Part shown: positions 1 through 8,814 of the stretch, piece by piece
Layout: each line of letters begins with the position of its first letter
How positions within the stretch are numbered: position 1 is the stretch's first letter
Assembly: GCF_900115655.1 (NCBI RefSeq)
Contig: NZ_FOXF01000002.1
Coordinates: forward strand, 1-64,000
DNA length: 64,000 nucleotides
From: Ruminobacter amylophilus
GTDB lineage: Bacteria; Pseudomonadota; Gammaproteobacteria; Enterobacterales; Succinivibrionaceae
Direction: 5' to 3'
The notes under the pieces: generated by a model
What the model was told of the DNA's origin: nothing
Seen by the model: the letters and a program-made list of their open reading frames with translations, nothing else
The model's database searches: none
Program-made: the position numbers and the translations under genes

Positions 1-27
1 TACCCCTAACTCCGCAGATCATAGTTT

Positions 28-1779
28 CTAATTTTTGATTTGCTTCTTTGGGTAAGGTATGCCGAACAAGTCGAAGAGATCTCTGGTTTTTTTAGGGATC
101 TCTTTTGTTATGTAAGTACCTCTTCCCGGTGCCTTTGTGGCCTGAAGCTTTTTAAGCTGTATCATTGCCTTTTCCAATGATTCTCCTGGAAGTACCTTTC
201 CGTCCGCTTTATGTCCGGCAGCGCTAACGCACATCATCATCCTCAAGGTCTGAGCCAGTAGATGAATGAATATTTTTCCCTTATATGTTGAACCGGTGGC
301 ATAGAGGCGTTCTCCTCCGTTCAAAACCTTAAACTGTTTAAAGGCTACTTCTACGATATTCCTTTCTCTGTATATAACAAGAGCATCAAACGGGTTGGAA
401 ATTTCATTGGTTCTTAAAGCGAAATATCCATTGTAACGGCAGGCTTTTTCCACTGCGTCAGCTTTCAGATACCAGGTCTTTGTTTTCTTATCCTGCTCTA
501 AATATTTTGAGTATCTCTGCCATAAATTCCGATCGATTTTTAATTTGTTGTTCTGGATGTCTAAAAGTCTCTGTACATCACGCATGAAGTTAACATTTTC
601 CTGTTCTCCTAAAGTTCCTGAGTGATAAAGATGGAGGTAGACATCATGGTCTATGGTATAACCGTCGCAGGTAGAGCTCCATTTCTCGACTTCACCGGTT
701 CTGGCATAAACACCCAAGGCTCCATTCATGAAAACAGGATTGCTCAGTCTTTCCTTATATCGGTCAATCTTTGCCTTTACGGCGTCTTCTGTAAGCTTAA
801 CACCAGTTAGAAATTTTATTTGAACGTTAATCTGTTTTTGAACGTTCATAACAGAGGAATAACCACGGTCTGTAACTACTAAAATGTCAGACAGATCCAT
901 ACCAATGTTTCTCATCCGCATAATAATATCCGGAAATATGGTCATGTCGTTAACAGAGCCTTCTGATTCATATGCATAACAGACATCGCCGGATTCATAA
1001 TCCACACATAGAGTCAGATTAACCTGTTTGAGAAAGTCATCCTGTTTGGCATGACCAAAAGCCGCATCATCAATCGACTTTGAATATGTGCTGATGCTGG
1101 TTGAATCCATGGCCATCATCATGGGAGGTACATACTGCCCTTTCTTATGGGCATATTCCTTTCTTTGCTGATGAAGTTCAGTAAGTCTCGAAAGGCGTAA
1201 TTTAAAATAATTGTCTATTTTTTCCTGGGTAACAGTGGCCAGAAGCCTGCTGATTTTCTGACTGGATAAAGGTTGGGCATCAGGAAGATAATACATGGAA
1301 AGCCAGTCTTCATAATTATGCATGGCCATGGCATGAGAACATAACTCATAAATACCGAGTCTAAGAAGCTCAATGCCATCTTCTCCAAAAGCTGCTTTTA
1401 ATGAACTGATTATTCCATATCGTTTTGCCATTTCCCACAGGGAATAGGTCAGACCGAATGAGATGCAGTCACATCTCCAGGACAAATCAATATCAGCATC
1501 CCGCTGAATGGATAAAGCTTCTTCATCAGACCTGACAACAAGTCGGTTGTCTTCATAAAAGACAGAACAGTCTATATATTCAGGGTGTTGTTCAAGATAG
1601 GTTTTTCCCAATGAAACCTTTCCGTTATCGGTATTAAGTCTGCCTACATGAATACGTTTGGCGACACGTGACTGCTTTTTTACTGAATCCCATTTATTGT
1701 AGTAAGAGATGATGTAGGTTCTACCTTTTTTGTCTGTATAACTGGAGAAATTCCACTTGATGTCTGTTGAGTCTGTCAT
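28..1779 (-). CDS. IS1634-like DDE transposase (IS4 superfamily)
   Basis: This 583-residue protein should catalyse cut-and-paste transposition of the surrounding element. The RNase H-like catalytic residues are visible: Asp in MAMDST (about D225), Asp in VVTDRGY (about D304), and a perfect IS4-type Y-(2)-R-(3)-E-(6)-K signature at Y470, R473, E477 and K484. The length is normal for IS1634-type transposases and the frame is intact, so the gene is probably functional. No good Shine-Dalgarno precedes the ATG, as is common for self-limiting transposases. A weak promoter with -10 TATAAC lies about 40 bases upstream. The gene fills nearly the whole element. Confidence 0.93.
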   Translation of the reverse strand: MTDSTDIKWNFSSYTDKKGRTYIISYYNKWDSVKKQSRVAKRIHVGRLNTDNGKVSLGKTYLEQHPEYIDCSVFYEDNRLVVRSDEEALSIQRDADIDLSWRCDCISFGLTYSLWEMAKRYGIISSLKAAFGEDGIELLRLGIYELCSHAMAMHNYEDWLSMYYLPDAQPLSSQKISRLLATVTQEKIDNYFKLRLSRLTELHQQRKEYAHKKGQYVPPMMMAMDSTSISTYSKSIDDAAFGHAKQDDFLKQVNLTLCVDYESGDVCYAYESEGSVNDMTIFPDIIMRMRNIGMDLSDILVVTDRGYSSVMNVQKQINVQIKFLTGVKLTEDAVKAKIDRYKERLSNPVFMNGALGVYARTGEVEKWSSTCDGYTIDHDVYLHLYHSGTLGEQENVNFMRDVQRLLDIQNNKLKIDRNLWQRYSKYLEQDKKTKTWYLKADAVEKACRYNGYFALRTNEISNPFDALVIYRERNIVEVAFKQFKVLNGGERLYATGSTYKGKIFIHLLAQTLRMMMCVSAAGHKADGKVLPGESLEKAMIQLKKLQATKAPGRGTYITKEIPKKTRDLFDLFGIPYPKKQIKN

Positions 1780-1896
1780 ATAAATAGTTCATTAGATATA
1801 TCATGGACTATGTTATACCCATAACGAAAAAAAATAAAGAGAATTTTTTAAAAACATGGGAATAAATGTGATATTTAATGGTTTTATGATGAGATT

Positions 1897-1919
1897 CGCC
1901 CTAGTTATAAACTAGGGCG
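1897..1919. repeat. Perfect hairpin inside the IS right end
   Basis: CGCCCTAGTT and AACTAGGGCG form a perfect 10-bp stem around the loop ATA, directly inside the right terminal repeat and upstream of the transposase promoter. It would form in any transcript entering the element from outside. A role in limiting read-through expression of the transposase is inference. Confidence 0.75.
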
Positions 1920-1966
1920 TGCGGAGTTTAGGTAATACGTATTTTTCTGTAAAGATATAAATACTG

Positions 1967-1998
1967 AAAGAGTCTGACAGATGTCAGACTCTTTTTTT
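1967..1998 (+). terminator. Orphan rho-independent terminator beside the IS
   Basis: AAAGAGTCTGAC, loop AGAT, GTCAGACTCTTT and a T-run form a strong terminator. No gene precedes it on the + strand except the IS, which reads the other way. It probably belonged to a gene now separated from it by the element. The rest of 1999-2270 is AT-rich with no gene I can support. Confidence 0.85.
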
Positions 1999-2277
1999 GT
2001 TGAAAAGATAATGTTATAAAATTGTTGCAAAAAAGTATTTAAAACGTGATGTGATTACGTTATTCAGTCAATTTCAGAGAAGATACACATTCTTTATAAT
2101 AAAATATCAAAATCATTATTTTGATTTTCAAAACAGTACATAAAAAACAAAAACAAAAATAAAAAGATAAAACTGGTCTGTTACTGTTAACCTGTCGGAA
2201 TAAGAAATTAAATATTAAGAAAAAATAAGACGGGATGATAAATAAAGTAAATATAAACGGGCAGGCAAGAGGTTTTG

Positions 2278-3342
2278 ATGCTTCAGAGAAATATACTGAT
2301 TGTTGATGATGACAAGAATAATGTTCTTGTGTTAGGGGATTTTTTAAAAGGGTTCAGATTACTGGAAGTATCAAATGTCAGGGAAACCATGCAGACCGCT
2401 GCATTGTCTCCTTTTGAATTAATCATTATAAACATGCAGACCAAGGGTCTGGATACTATTCACCTTATAGAGTCACTGAAAAGATTACCTTTAACCAGTT
2501 CAATTCCAGTGGTGGTACTGGGTAACGGTGTAAATACCTATGTTGAAGACAGAGCATTCGAACTAGGTGTTGATGATTATATAAATTTAAAATCATCAAT
2601 TTCCACCATCAGTTCAAGAATTTTAAGGGTTATTGATTATCAGCGCTGCCTGAAAGAAATAGCCCTTAAGGATGAAATTGCAGAGGATAAGATTGAACGG
2701 ATGCAGAAGCAGATAATAGAATCATTTGCTTCAATAATCGAAGGTCGGGATTCTTCAACAGGAGCTCATATTAAAAGAACGGCAGCTTACGTGGAGATCG
2801 TTATACGCGGTCTGATTGAGGCAGGGGATTATCTTGATGAGCTTACCGATGATTTCTGCGAATCATGTGTTGCTGCGGCACCTTTGCATGATATCGGTAA
2901 AATAACTGTTTCAGACGTGATTTTATGTAAGCCGGGAAAACTTACCGTGGATGAATTCATGATTATGCAGACTCATGCCAGAATCGGCGGAAAGATGATT
3001 GCTGAAACTCTTTCAGGAATGGAAAGTTCACTGATGCTTTCAACTGCAGTGGACATGGCGACTTACCATCATGAAAAATGGAACGGAACCGGATATCCTT
3101 TTAATCTGGTGCGAGAGGATATTCCTCTGTGTGCCAGAATAATGGCGATCGCCGATGTCTTTGACGCCCTTGTTTCAAAAAGGTGTTATAAGGAGCCCAT
3201 AAGCTACGAACAGGCTTTTGATATTATTCGTGACGAATCAGGACGACACTTTGATCCGAAGATTGTTGAAGTTTTCATGAAGTTAAAGGATGAGGTTGTC
3301 AAGGCGTCAGATTGCCTGTATCCGTCAGAAAACGGAGTGTGA
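2278..3342 (+). CDS. HD-GYP domain protein with degenerate receiver domain
   Basis: An RpfG-type protein of about 354 residues. Residues 1-120 are a response-regulator receiver; about 145-350 are an HD-GYP phosphodiesterase domain that would hydrolyse cyclic di-GMP. The HD pair (HDIGKI, about 203-204) and the GYP motif (NGTGYP, about 272-276) are intact. The receiver is unusual: the N-terminal acidic pair (VDDD) is present, but the phospho-acceptor Asp is Asn (IIINMQTK, about N52) and the usual switch Thr/Ser is Gly. It should not be phosphorylated in the standard way. I chose ATG 2278 over TTG 2275 because AAGAGG lies 5 bases before it. No histidine kinase is adjacent. Confidence 0.85.
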   Translation: MLQRNILIVDDDKNNVLVLGDFLKGFRLLEVSNVRETMQTAALSPFELIIINMQTKGLDTIHLIESLKRLPLTSSIPVVVLGNGVNTYVEDRAFELGVDDYINLKSSISTISSRILRVIDYQRCLKEIALKDEIAEDKIERMQKQIIESFASIIEGRDSSTGAHIKRTAAYVEIVIRGLIEAGDYLDELTDDFCESCVAAAPLHDIGKITVSDVILCKPGKLTVDEFMIMQTHARIGGKMIAETLSGMESSLMLSTAVDMATYHHEKWNGTGYPFNLVREDIPLCARIMAIADVFDALVSKRCYKEPISYEQAFDIIRDESGRHFDPKIVEVFMKLKDEVVKASDCLYPSENGV

Positions 3343-3349
3343 AATTGCG

Positions 3350-3387
3350 AAATTAAATAAAATACTGCAAAGGATTTTATTTAATTT
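3350..3387. terminator. AT-only convergent hairpin
   Basis: AAATTAAATAAAAT and ATTTTATTTAATTT are perfect 14-base inverted repeats around ACTGCAAAGG, between the convergent HD-GYP and ispB genes. The stem has no G-C pair, so it is an atypical but plausible bidirectional terminator. Confidence 0.5.
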
Positions 3388-3404
3388 CAGTTTATCAATG
3401 TGTG

Positions 3405-4373
3405 TCAGTACTTTCTTTTGTATGAGGCATAAGCAAGCTCACCGAGTGCCTGTCTGTATTCTGAGTCGTTAAAAATGCTTATTGCTTCAATTGCTTCCTT
3501 AATCAGTCTGTCAGCTACTCTGTCACATTCGCTGATGGCTCCAGTCTCATTGATGAGTCTGATAATGGCATCAATATCATTGCCGTTTATGGCTGCATAA
3601 ACTGTTTCAGGAGAAATGCCCTGTCTGTTGTGAATGGTATAGATTAACGGCAGGGTAATTTTCTTTTCCTCTATGTCACGGCCAATGTTTTTACCGAGTA
3701 CGCTGCTGTCGGAGGTGTAATCCAAAATATCGTCGGCTATCTGGAATGCATAGCCAATGTTTCTGCCGTATTTTGCCAGAGATTCAATTTCTGCGTCACT
3801 GCAGTTAAGGACTAATCCCGGAATCTTTGTAGTGATTTCGAACAGAACTGAAGTCTTGGAATATATGGTTTTAAAGTAACTTTCTTCAGTAACCTCCAGA
3901 TTGGCTGTGTTTGACATCTGGGTGAGTTCTCCCTGAACAAGAGTGGTCAGGGCATCAGAAAAAGTTCTGCTGATACGCGCGTCAGTTGTTTTAATTGTTG
4001 CGTTATAGGCTTTGGTGAAGAGATAGTCGCCTCCGAGAACAGCCACCTTGTTTCCAAAAGCACTGTTGGTACTCGGGATACCTCTGCGCATAAGACCTTC
4101 ATCTATGACATCGTCGTGCATCAGTGTGGCAGTATGAAGAATTTCGACGGCTGCCGCCAGAGACAGAATATTCTCGTTATAAATATCTTTCGGAGAAATA
4201 AGGCCGGTAATAAGAGTCATTAGCCTTGGTCTGATGCGTTTACCTCCGGCGGTTATCAGGTGATAGCATGCCTGATTTAACAGTTCTATAGGTGATTTGA
4301 TCTGCTCTATGATCAACCTGTCTATTTCTTTGACCGGCTCTTCAGTCAGTTTCATAAATAAAGATTCAGACAT
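3405..4373 (-). CDS. ispB: Octaprenyl diphosphate synthase
   Basis: A trans-polyprenyl diphosphate synthase of about 322 residues. It extends farnesyl diphosphate with isopentenyl units to make the quinone side chain. Both Asp-rich motifs are present: HDDVIDE in the first (DDxxD) and ADDILD in the second, and GGKRIRPRL is the conserved IPP-binding region. Length and sequence fit gammaproteobacterial IspB. The frame opens three codons earlier at a GTG, but that GTG is part of the AGGTGA Shine-Dalgarno, so ATG 4373 is the start. As in E. coli, it is divergent from rplU-rpmA-obgE. Confidence 0.93.
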   Translation of the reverse strand: MSESLFMKLTEEPVKEIDRLIIEQIKSPIELLNQACYHLITAGGKRIRPRLMTLITGLISPKDIYNENILSLAAAVEILHTATLMHDDVIDEGLMRRGIPSTNSAFGNKVAVLGGDYLFTKAYNATIKTTDARISRTFSDALTTLVQGELTQMSNTANLEVTEESYFKTIYSKTSVLFEITTKIPGLVLNCSDAEIESLAKYGRNIGYAFQIADDILDYTSDSSVLGKNIGRDIEEKKITLPLIYTIHNRQGISPETVYAAINGNDIDAIIRLINETGAISECDRVADRLIKEAIEAISIFNDSEYRQALGELAYASYKRKY

Positions 4374-4411
4374 ATCTTTCACCTAATTGCTAATAATGTT
4401 ATCTAATAAAA

Positions 4412-4456
4412 GACAGCATCTGATGCTGTCATGCCAGAGATTATCTCCTTATTATA
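4412..4456 (-). promoter_or_regulatory. ispB promoter and leader palindrome
   Basis: A -10 box TATAAT (plus-strand ATTATA 4451-4456) lacks a clear -35. Immediately downstream in the leader is a perfect palindrome: GACAGCATC and GATGCTGTC around one base (4412-4430), followed on the minus strand by TTTTATTAG. It could be an operator, an early terminator or an RNA-stabilising hairpin; the sequence does not decide. Confidence 0.5.
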
Positions 4457-4635
4457 TTACATAAATCGCATAATTAAGTTATAAATGATGATATGTGAAT
4501 AAAAAGATTAGATTGTAATACTTCTCAATATGTGGATTGTTCAGAAGATTTACAGGAATATGGCTGTGTTTTTCCCATAGCAGATTAGTATCAAAGTGCT
4601 AAATTTATTTTTTTTGATTTTATTCAAATTTTACC

Positions 4636-4664
4636 TTGCATAAAGGATAACAAATCTGTATAAT
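4636..4664 (+). promoter_or_regulatory. Sigma-70 promoter of rplU-rpmA
   Basis: TTGCAT (4636-4641), 17-base spacer, TATAAT (4659-4664). This is a near-consensus promoter, fitting a ribosomal protein operon. Confidence 0.85.
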
Positions 4665-4694
4665 TCGCACCATTATCATGTTAAGAATTTTTAT

Positions 4695-4715
4695 GTACCT
4701 AGCCTAGCTGGGTAC
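4695..4715 (+). promoter_or_regulatory. rplU leader hairpin
   Basis: GTACCTAGC and GCTGGGTAC pair over 9 bp (one G-U) around CTA, in the 5' leader just before the AGAGGA Shine-Dalgarno of rplU. It could be a ribosomal-protein feedback site. Function is inferred only from position. Confidence 0.45.
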
Positions 4716-4733
4716 TTTTAAGAGGATTATATA

Positions 4734-5048
4734 ATGTACGCAGTTATTTCAACTAGCGGCAAGCAGTACCAGGTAGCTGTTGACGATGTATTAGAAGTTG
4801 ATTTAGACGCTTCTAAGAACGTTGGCGATTCTGTAGATTTCGACAAGGTACTCATGGTTGCCGATGGAGACAACGTAAAGGTTGGTGCTCCATATGTAGA
4901 AGGTGGTAAGGTAGTTGCTGAAGTAATTAAGTCTATTGGTGGCGAAAAGGTTAGTATTACTAAGTTCCGTCGTCGTAAGCATCATCAGAAGGTTACCGGT
5001 CACCGTCAGTGGTACACTCAGGTTAAAATTACCGGTATTAATGCATAA
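4734..5048 (+). CDS. rplU: 50S ribosomal protein L21
   Basis: A 104-residue L21, full length for the family, opening [14 protein letters not shown]. The conserved C-terminal [14 protein letters not shown] segment contacts 23S rRNA. It is the first gene of rplU-rpmA, with an AGAGGA Shine-Dalgarno 9 bases before the ATG and a strong promoter upstream. Codon choice is that of a highly expressed gene. rpmA follows after 10 bases. Confidence 0.98.
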   Translation: MYAVISTSGKQYQVAVDDVLEVDLDASKNVGDSVDFDKVLMVADGDNVKVGAPYVEGGKVVAEVIKSIGGEKVSITKFRRRKHHQKVTGHRQWYTQVKITGINA

Positions 5049-5058
5049 GGAGTAGACA

Positions 5059-5316
5059 ATGGCTCATAAGAAAGCTGGTGGTAGTACACATAACGGTCGT
5101 GACTCCCAAGGTCAGCGTTTAGGTGTTAAGATTTTCGATGGTCAGGCTGTTTCAGCTGGTAGTATTCTTGTACGTCAGCGTGGTACTCAGTTCCATGCAG
5201 GCAGCAACGTAGGTGTTGCAAAGGACTATACCTTATTTGCAACCAGCAATGGTAAGGTTAAGTACACCGTTGGTGGCCCTAAGCATCGTAGATATGTAAG
5301 CGTTATCGCTGACTAA
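5059..5316 (+). CDS. rpmA: 50S ribosomal protein L27
   Basis: An 85-residue L27 beginning [17 protein letters not shown], whose N-terminal tail reaches toward the peptidyl-transferase centre. There is no cleavable Firmicutes-type N-terminal extension, consistent with a proteobacterial host. AAGGAG lies 5-6 bases before the ATG. A rho-independent terminator follows, so obgE may depend on read-through or its own promoter. Confidence 0.98.
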   Translation: MAHKKAGGSTHNGRDSQGQRLGVKIFDGQAVSAGSILVRQRGTQFHAGSNVGVAKDYTLFATSNGKVKYTVGGPKHRRYVSVIAD

Positions 5317-5336
5317 TATCTAAGAGATTGACAAAG

Positions 5337-6671
<1,335 letters not shown>

Positions 6672-6707
6672 TTTTTACAGAACAGTCTGACGTTGATTGA
6701 TATTGAG

Positions 6708-6735
6708 GGCGGGAAAAATTTTTTCCCGCCTTTTT
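6708..6735 (+). terminator. Terminator after obgE
   Basis: GGCGGGAAAAA and TTTTTCCCGCC are an 11-bp inverted repeat, followed by a further T-run. Confidence 0.85.
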
Positions 6736-6831
6736 ATTATTATGAGTGAAGATGGAGATCTGTTACGGATGTTCTGTTATTCTTTATCCGTATGGCAGGA
6801 TTCGGTTGCTGTGATTCTATGAGAGGTAGAT

Positions 6832-7074
6832 ATGGGATTGTTCGACAGTTTATTTGCTCGGAGACGGATTAAACAGACGCCGTATGATCCGAAGATAGAA
6901 GAACCTGTATTACGTATAGGTATCTGTACCGGCGAAAAAGTGGCCGGATTTTCCAATTTAAGAAACGGACATTTCAGAGAGGTAATGCTGATTACTTCAG
7001 ATAAGGAACTGGATGAATTCTGCCGGCGTTATGACGTAGACAGAAAAAGTATTAAGGAAATAACGGCCGGCTGA
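6832..7074 (+). CDS. Small conserved protein of unknown function
   Basis: An 80-residue protein with AGAGG 5 bases before the ATG. After a basic N-terminus (MGLFDSLFARRR) it shows a compact pattern, RIGICTGEKVAGF then HFREVMLI then DKELDEFCRRY. I recall similar short ICTGE/AGF proteins in Firmicutes, some labelled aspartate dehydrogenase, which is too large an enzyme for 80 residues. No catalytic motif is evident. It stands alone between the obgE terminator and convergent folA, and its stop codon lies within the hairpin at 7065-7089. Confidence 0.7.
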   Translation: MGLFDSLFARRRIKQTPYDPKIEEPVLRIGICTGEKVAGFSNLRNGHFREVMLITSDKELDEFCRRYDVDRKSIKEITAG

Positions 7075-7089
7075 CTGCTATAGCCGGCC
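7065..7089. terminator. GC-rich hairpin between convergent genes
   Basis: GGCCGGCT and AGCCGGCC form an 8-bp stem overlapping the stop codon of the small upstream gene and facing the end of folA. There is no T-run, so termination would be weak or protein-assisted. Confidence 0.45.
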
Positions 7090-7096
7090 TGAACAT

Positions 7097-7588
7097 TTAT
7101 CTGATTTTTTCGTAAGTTATAAAATCCAGATCATATTTGTTTTTCTCATCAGCACTGTAATGTTCTGTTCTGATGATTTTGTAGGAGTTCCTGTTGTACT
7201 CAGGGAAATATGTGTCACCTTCAATATCTGTATTGATAAGAGTAATGTAGAGACGATCAGCTCTGTCTATAAACTGTTTATATATTGAACCTCCGCCTAT
7301 AACAAAGAGTTCTGATGCATTTTTGGCGGCTTCAAAAGCTTCCTCTACAGTTTTTACGTATTTAAGGTTTGGATTTTCCGAAGACTGAGGGTTACTGGTA
7401 AGAACAATGTTCAGCCTTCCGGGAAGCGGTCTGCCTATACTTTTAAACGTGCGGCTTCCCATCAGTACTGGAGAACCCATGGTGGTTCTTTTAAAATAAG
7501 CCAAATCTGCAGGCAGGCTCCAGGGCATACCTCCATCTTTGCCGATAACCATATTTCTGGTGTGCGCTACAATAATGGATAAAATCAT
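7097..7588 (-). CDS. folA: Dihydrofolate reductase
   Basis: A 163-residue NADPH-dependent DHFR that reduces dihydrofolate to tetrahydrofolate. The substrate-binding segment PWSLPADLAYFKRTT carries the active-site Asp (D28, equivalent to E. coli D27). The cofactor-binding MGSRTFKSIGRPLPGR and IGGGSIY motifs are present. Length matches chromosomal FolA. AGAGAG lies about 6 bases before the ATG. It starts 17 bases after apaH, so the two probably form an apaH-folA operon. Confidence 0.96.
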   Translation of the reverse strand: MILSIIVAHTRNMVIGKDGGMPWSLPADLAYFKRTTMGSPVLMGSRTFKSIGRPLPGRLNIVLTSNPQSSENPNLKYVKTVEEAFEAAKNASELFVIGGGSIYKQFIDRADRLYITLINTDIEGDTYFPEYNRNSYKIIRTEHYSADEKNKYDLDFITYEKIR

Positions 7589-7605
7589 AATTATCTCTCT
7601 TGCTG

Positions 7606-8454
7606 TTATTTGTCGAACTTGCTTGGCTGTCTGCTTGGTACACTGTAGATTGTGTCTGTATCATAGCACCATCCGGTCAGACGGTTTCCCCATACACATC
7701 CGGTATCAAGCGATTTTATTCTGGGATGCAGACATTTACCGGTAAGTGCTGCCCAGTGACCAAATACCAGTGTATAGTCTCTGTCGGCTTTCAGTGCATC
7801 ATGACTAAGCAGATCAAACCATGGAACCAGTCCTTCTTCTCTGGCTTCTTCAGGGGAGTTTTTATTTTTAAAATCAAGACTTTTATCCGCATAGCATAAT
7901 CTGATTCTGGTAAATACATTGGTAATGTATCTTAATCTTGATATACCTGAAAGGTTGTCAAACCAGCAAGAAGGATCGTCACTGTACATTTCTGAAAGAA
8001 AGTTGTCCAACTGTTTTTCATCACGTATGACCTGTTCCATTTCTCTGGCACAGCTGATGGCAGTCCCGATATTCCATTGAGGGGTAATTCCCGCGTGAAC
8101 CGTGCATACGGGTATTTCAGGGTGAATATACAGCAGAGGCTGTTTTCTCAGCCAGTCTGTGATGGAGTCGATTTTTGAAGATTTCAGAATGGGGCTGAGA
8201 TTATCTTTTTTCTTCGGCTGGTTATGGCCGAAGATAACTGCCAGAAGATTGAGATCGTGGTTTCCAAGAACCATGTGGGCTCTGTCTCCTAAACTTCTGA
8301 CGTATTCGATGGTTTCAAGCGGGTGAGGTCCCCGGCCAATGATGTCCCCGGTTAAAACAAGTTCGTCATCATTCGGATTGAATTCCATTACGTTAAGCAG
8401 ATCCTGCAGTTCATGAAAGCAGGCATGCACATCTCCAATAAAATAGACAGACAT
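7606..8454 (-). CDS. apaH: Diadenosine tetraphosphatase, symmetrical
   Basis: A calcineurin-like phosphoesterase of 282 residues that splits Ap4A into two ADP. Metal-binding motifs are clear: GDVHAC (7-12), GDIIGRGP (36-43) and GNHD (64-67). The second motif has GR where E. coli has AR. The open frame extends 13 codons upstream, but AGAGGTG sits 6 bases before ATG 8454 and the family begins at this methionine. folA follows on the same strand. Confidence 0.94.
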   Translation of the reverse strand: MSVYFIGDVHACFHELQDLLNVMEFNPNDDELVLTGDIIGRGPHPLETIEYVRSLGDRAHMVLGNHDLNLLAVIFGHNQPKKKDNLSPILKSSKIDSITDWLRKQPLLYIHPEIPVCTVHAGITPQWNIGTAISCAREMEQVIRDEKQLDNFLSEMYSDDPSCWFDNLSGISRLRYITNVFTRIRLCYADKSLDFKNKNSPEEAREEGLVPWFDLLSHDALKADRDYTLVFGHWAALTGKCLHPRIKSLDTGCVWGNRLTGWCYDTDTIYSVPSRQPSKFDK

Positions 8455-8678
8455 AGTTAACACCTCTAAAAAACAGGGTATATCATAACACATTTATTAA
8501 AAAGGTATGATTGTCAGAGCAGTATCCACAGTTTTAAAAATGAATAGGTCATTTTTGGTTAAATAAAGTGAATACGGTGAACAGAATAAAAAATATGTTT
8601 ATATTTCTTCTTTGTTTCGTGTATACTGATTTTATATATTTATGGACTCATGGTAATTATTTTATGATGTCCGGATTG

Positions 8679-8733
8679 GTGGAATGAACCAGTACAACTG
8701 ACAGGACTGAATGCTGTGTTTCATGTATTCCAC
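8679..8733 (+). promoter_or_regulatory. Possible structured leader upstream of dnaG
   Basis: GTGGAAT (8679-8685) and ATTCCAC (8727-8733) pair around an interior in which ACAG and CTGT can also pair. TATACT near 8620 could be a -10 box. This may be a dnaG 5' leader; function is unknown. rpsU, usually upstream of dnaG, is absent. Confidence 0.3.
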
Positions 8734-8814
8734 TGAGAATGAAATAAAAATTTATAAAACTTAAGGTCGAAATTTAGAAATAAGATAGTATATGTATGTG
8801 TGAAGGATTGTAAT

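Larger units (their letters stand above)
1..1935 (-). mobile_element. IS1634/IS4-type insertion sequence
   Basis: One transposase gene is flanked by imperfect terminal inverted repeats. The left end (about 1-32) reads TACCCCTAACTCCGCA at its tip, and the right end (about 1904-1935) carries TGCGGAGTTTAGGTAA on the + strand. Read inward, both ends share the ACTCCGCA core and an AGTTT-TAA block, with scattered mismatches over about 31 bp. The left boundary lies at or just before base 1, so the target-site duplication cannot be checked. The right end also contains a perfect hairpin (1897-1919) that the left end lacks. Confidence 0.85.
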
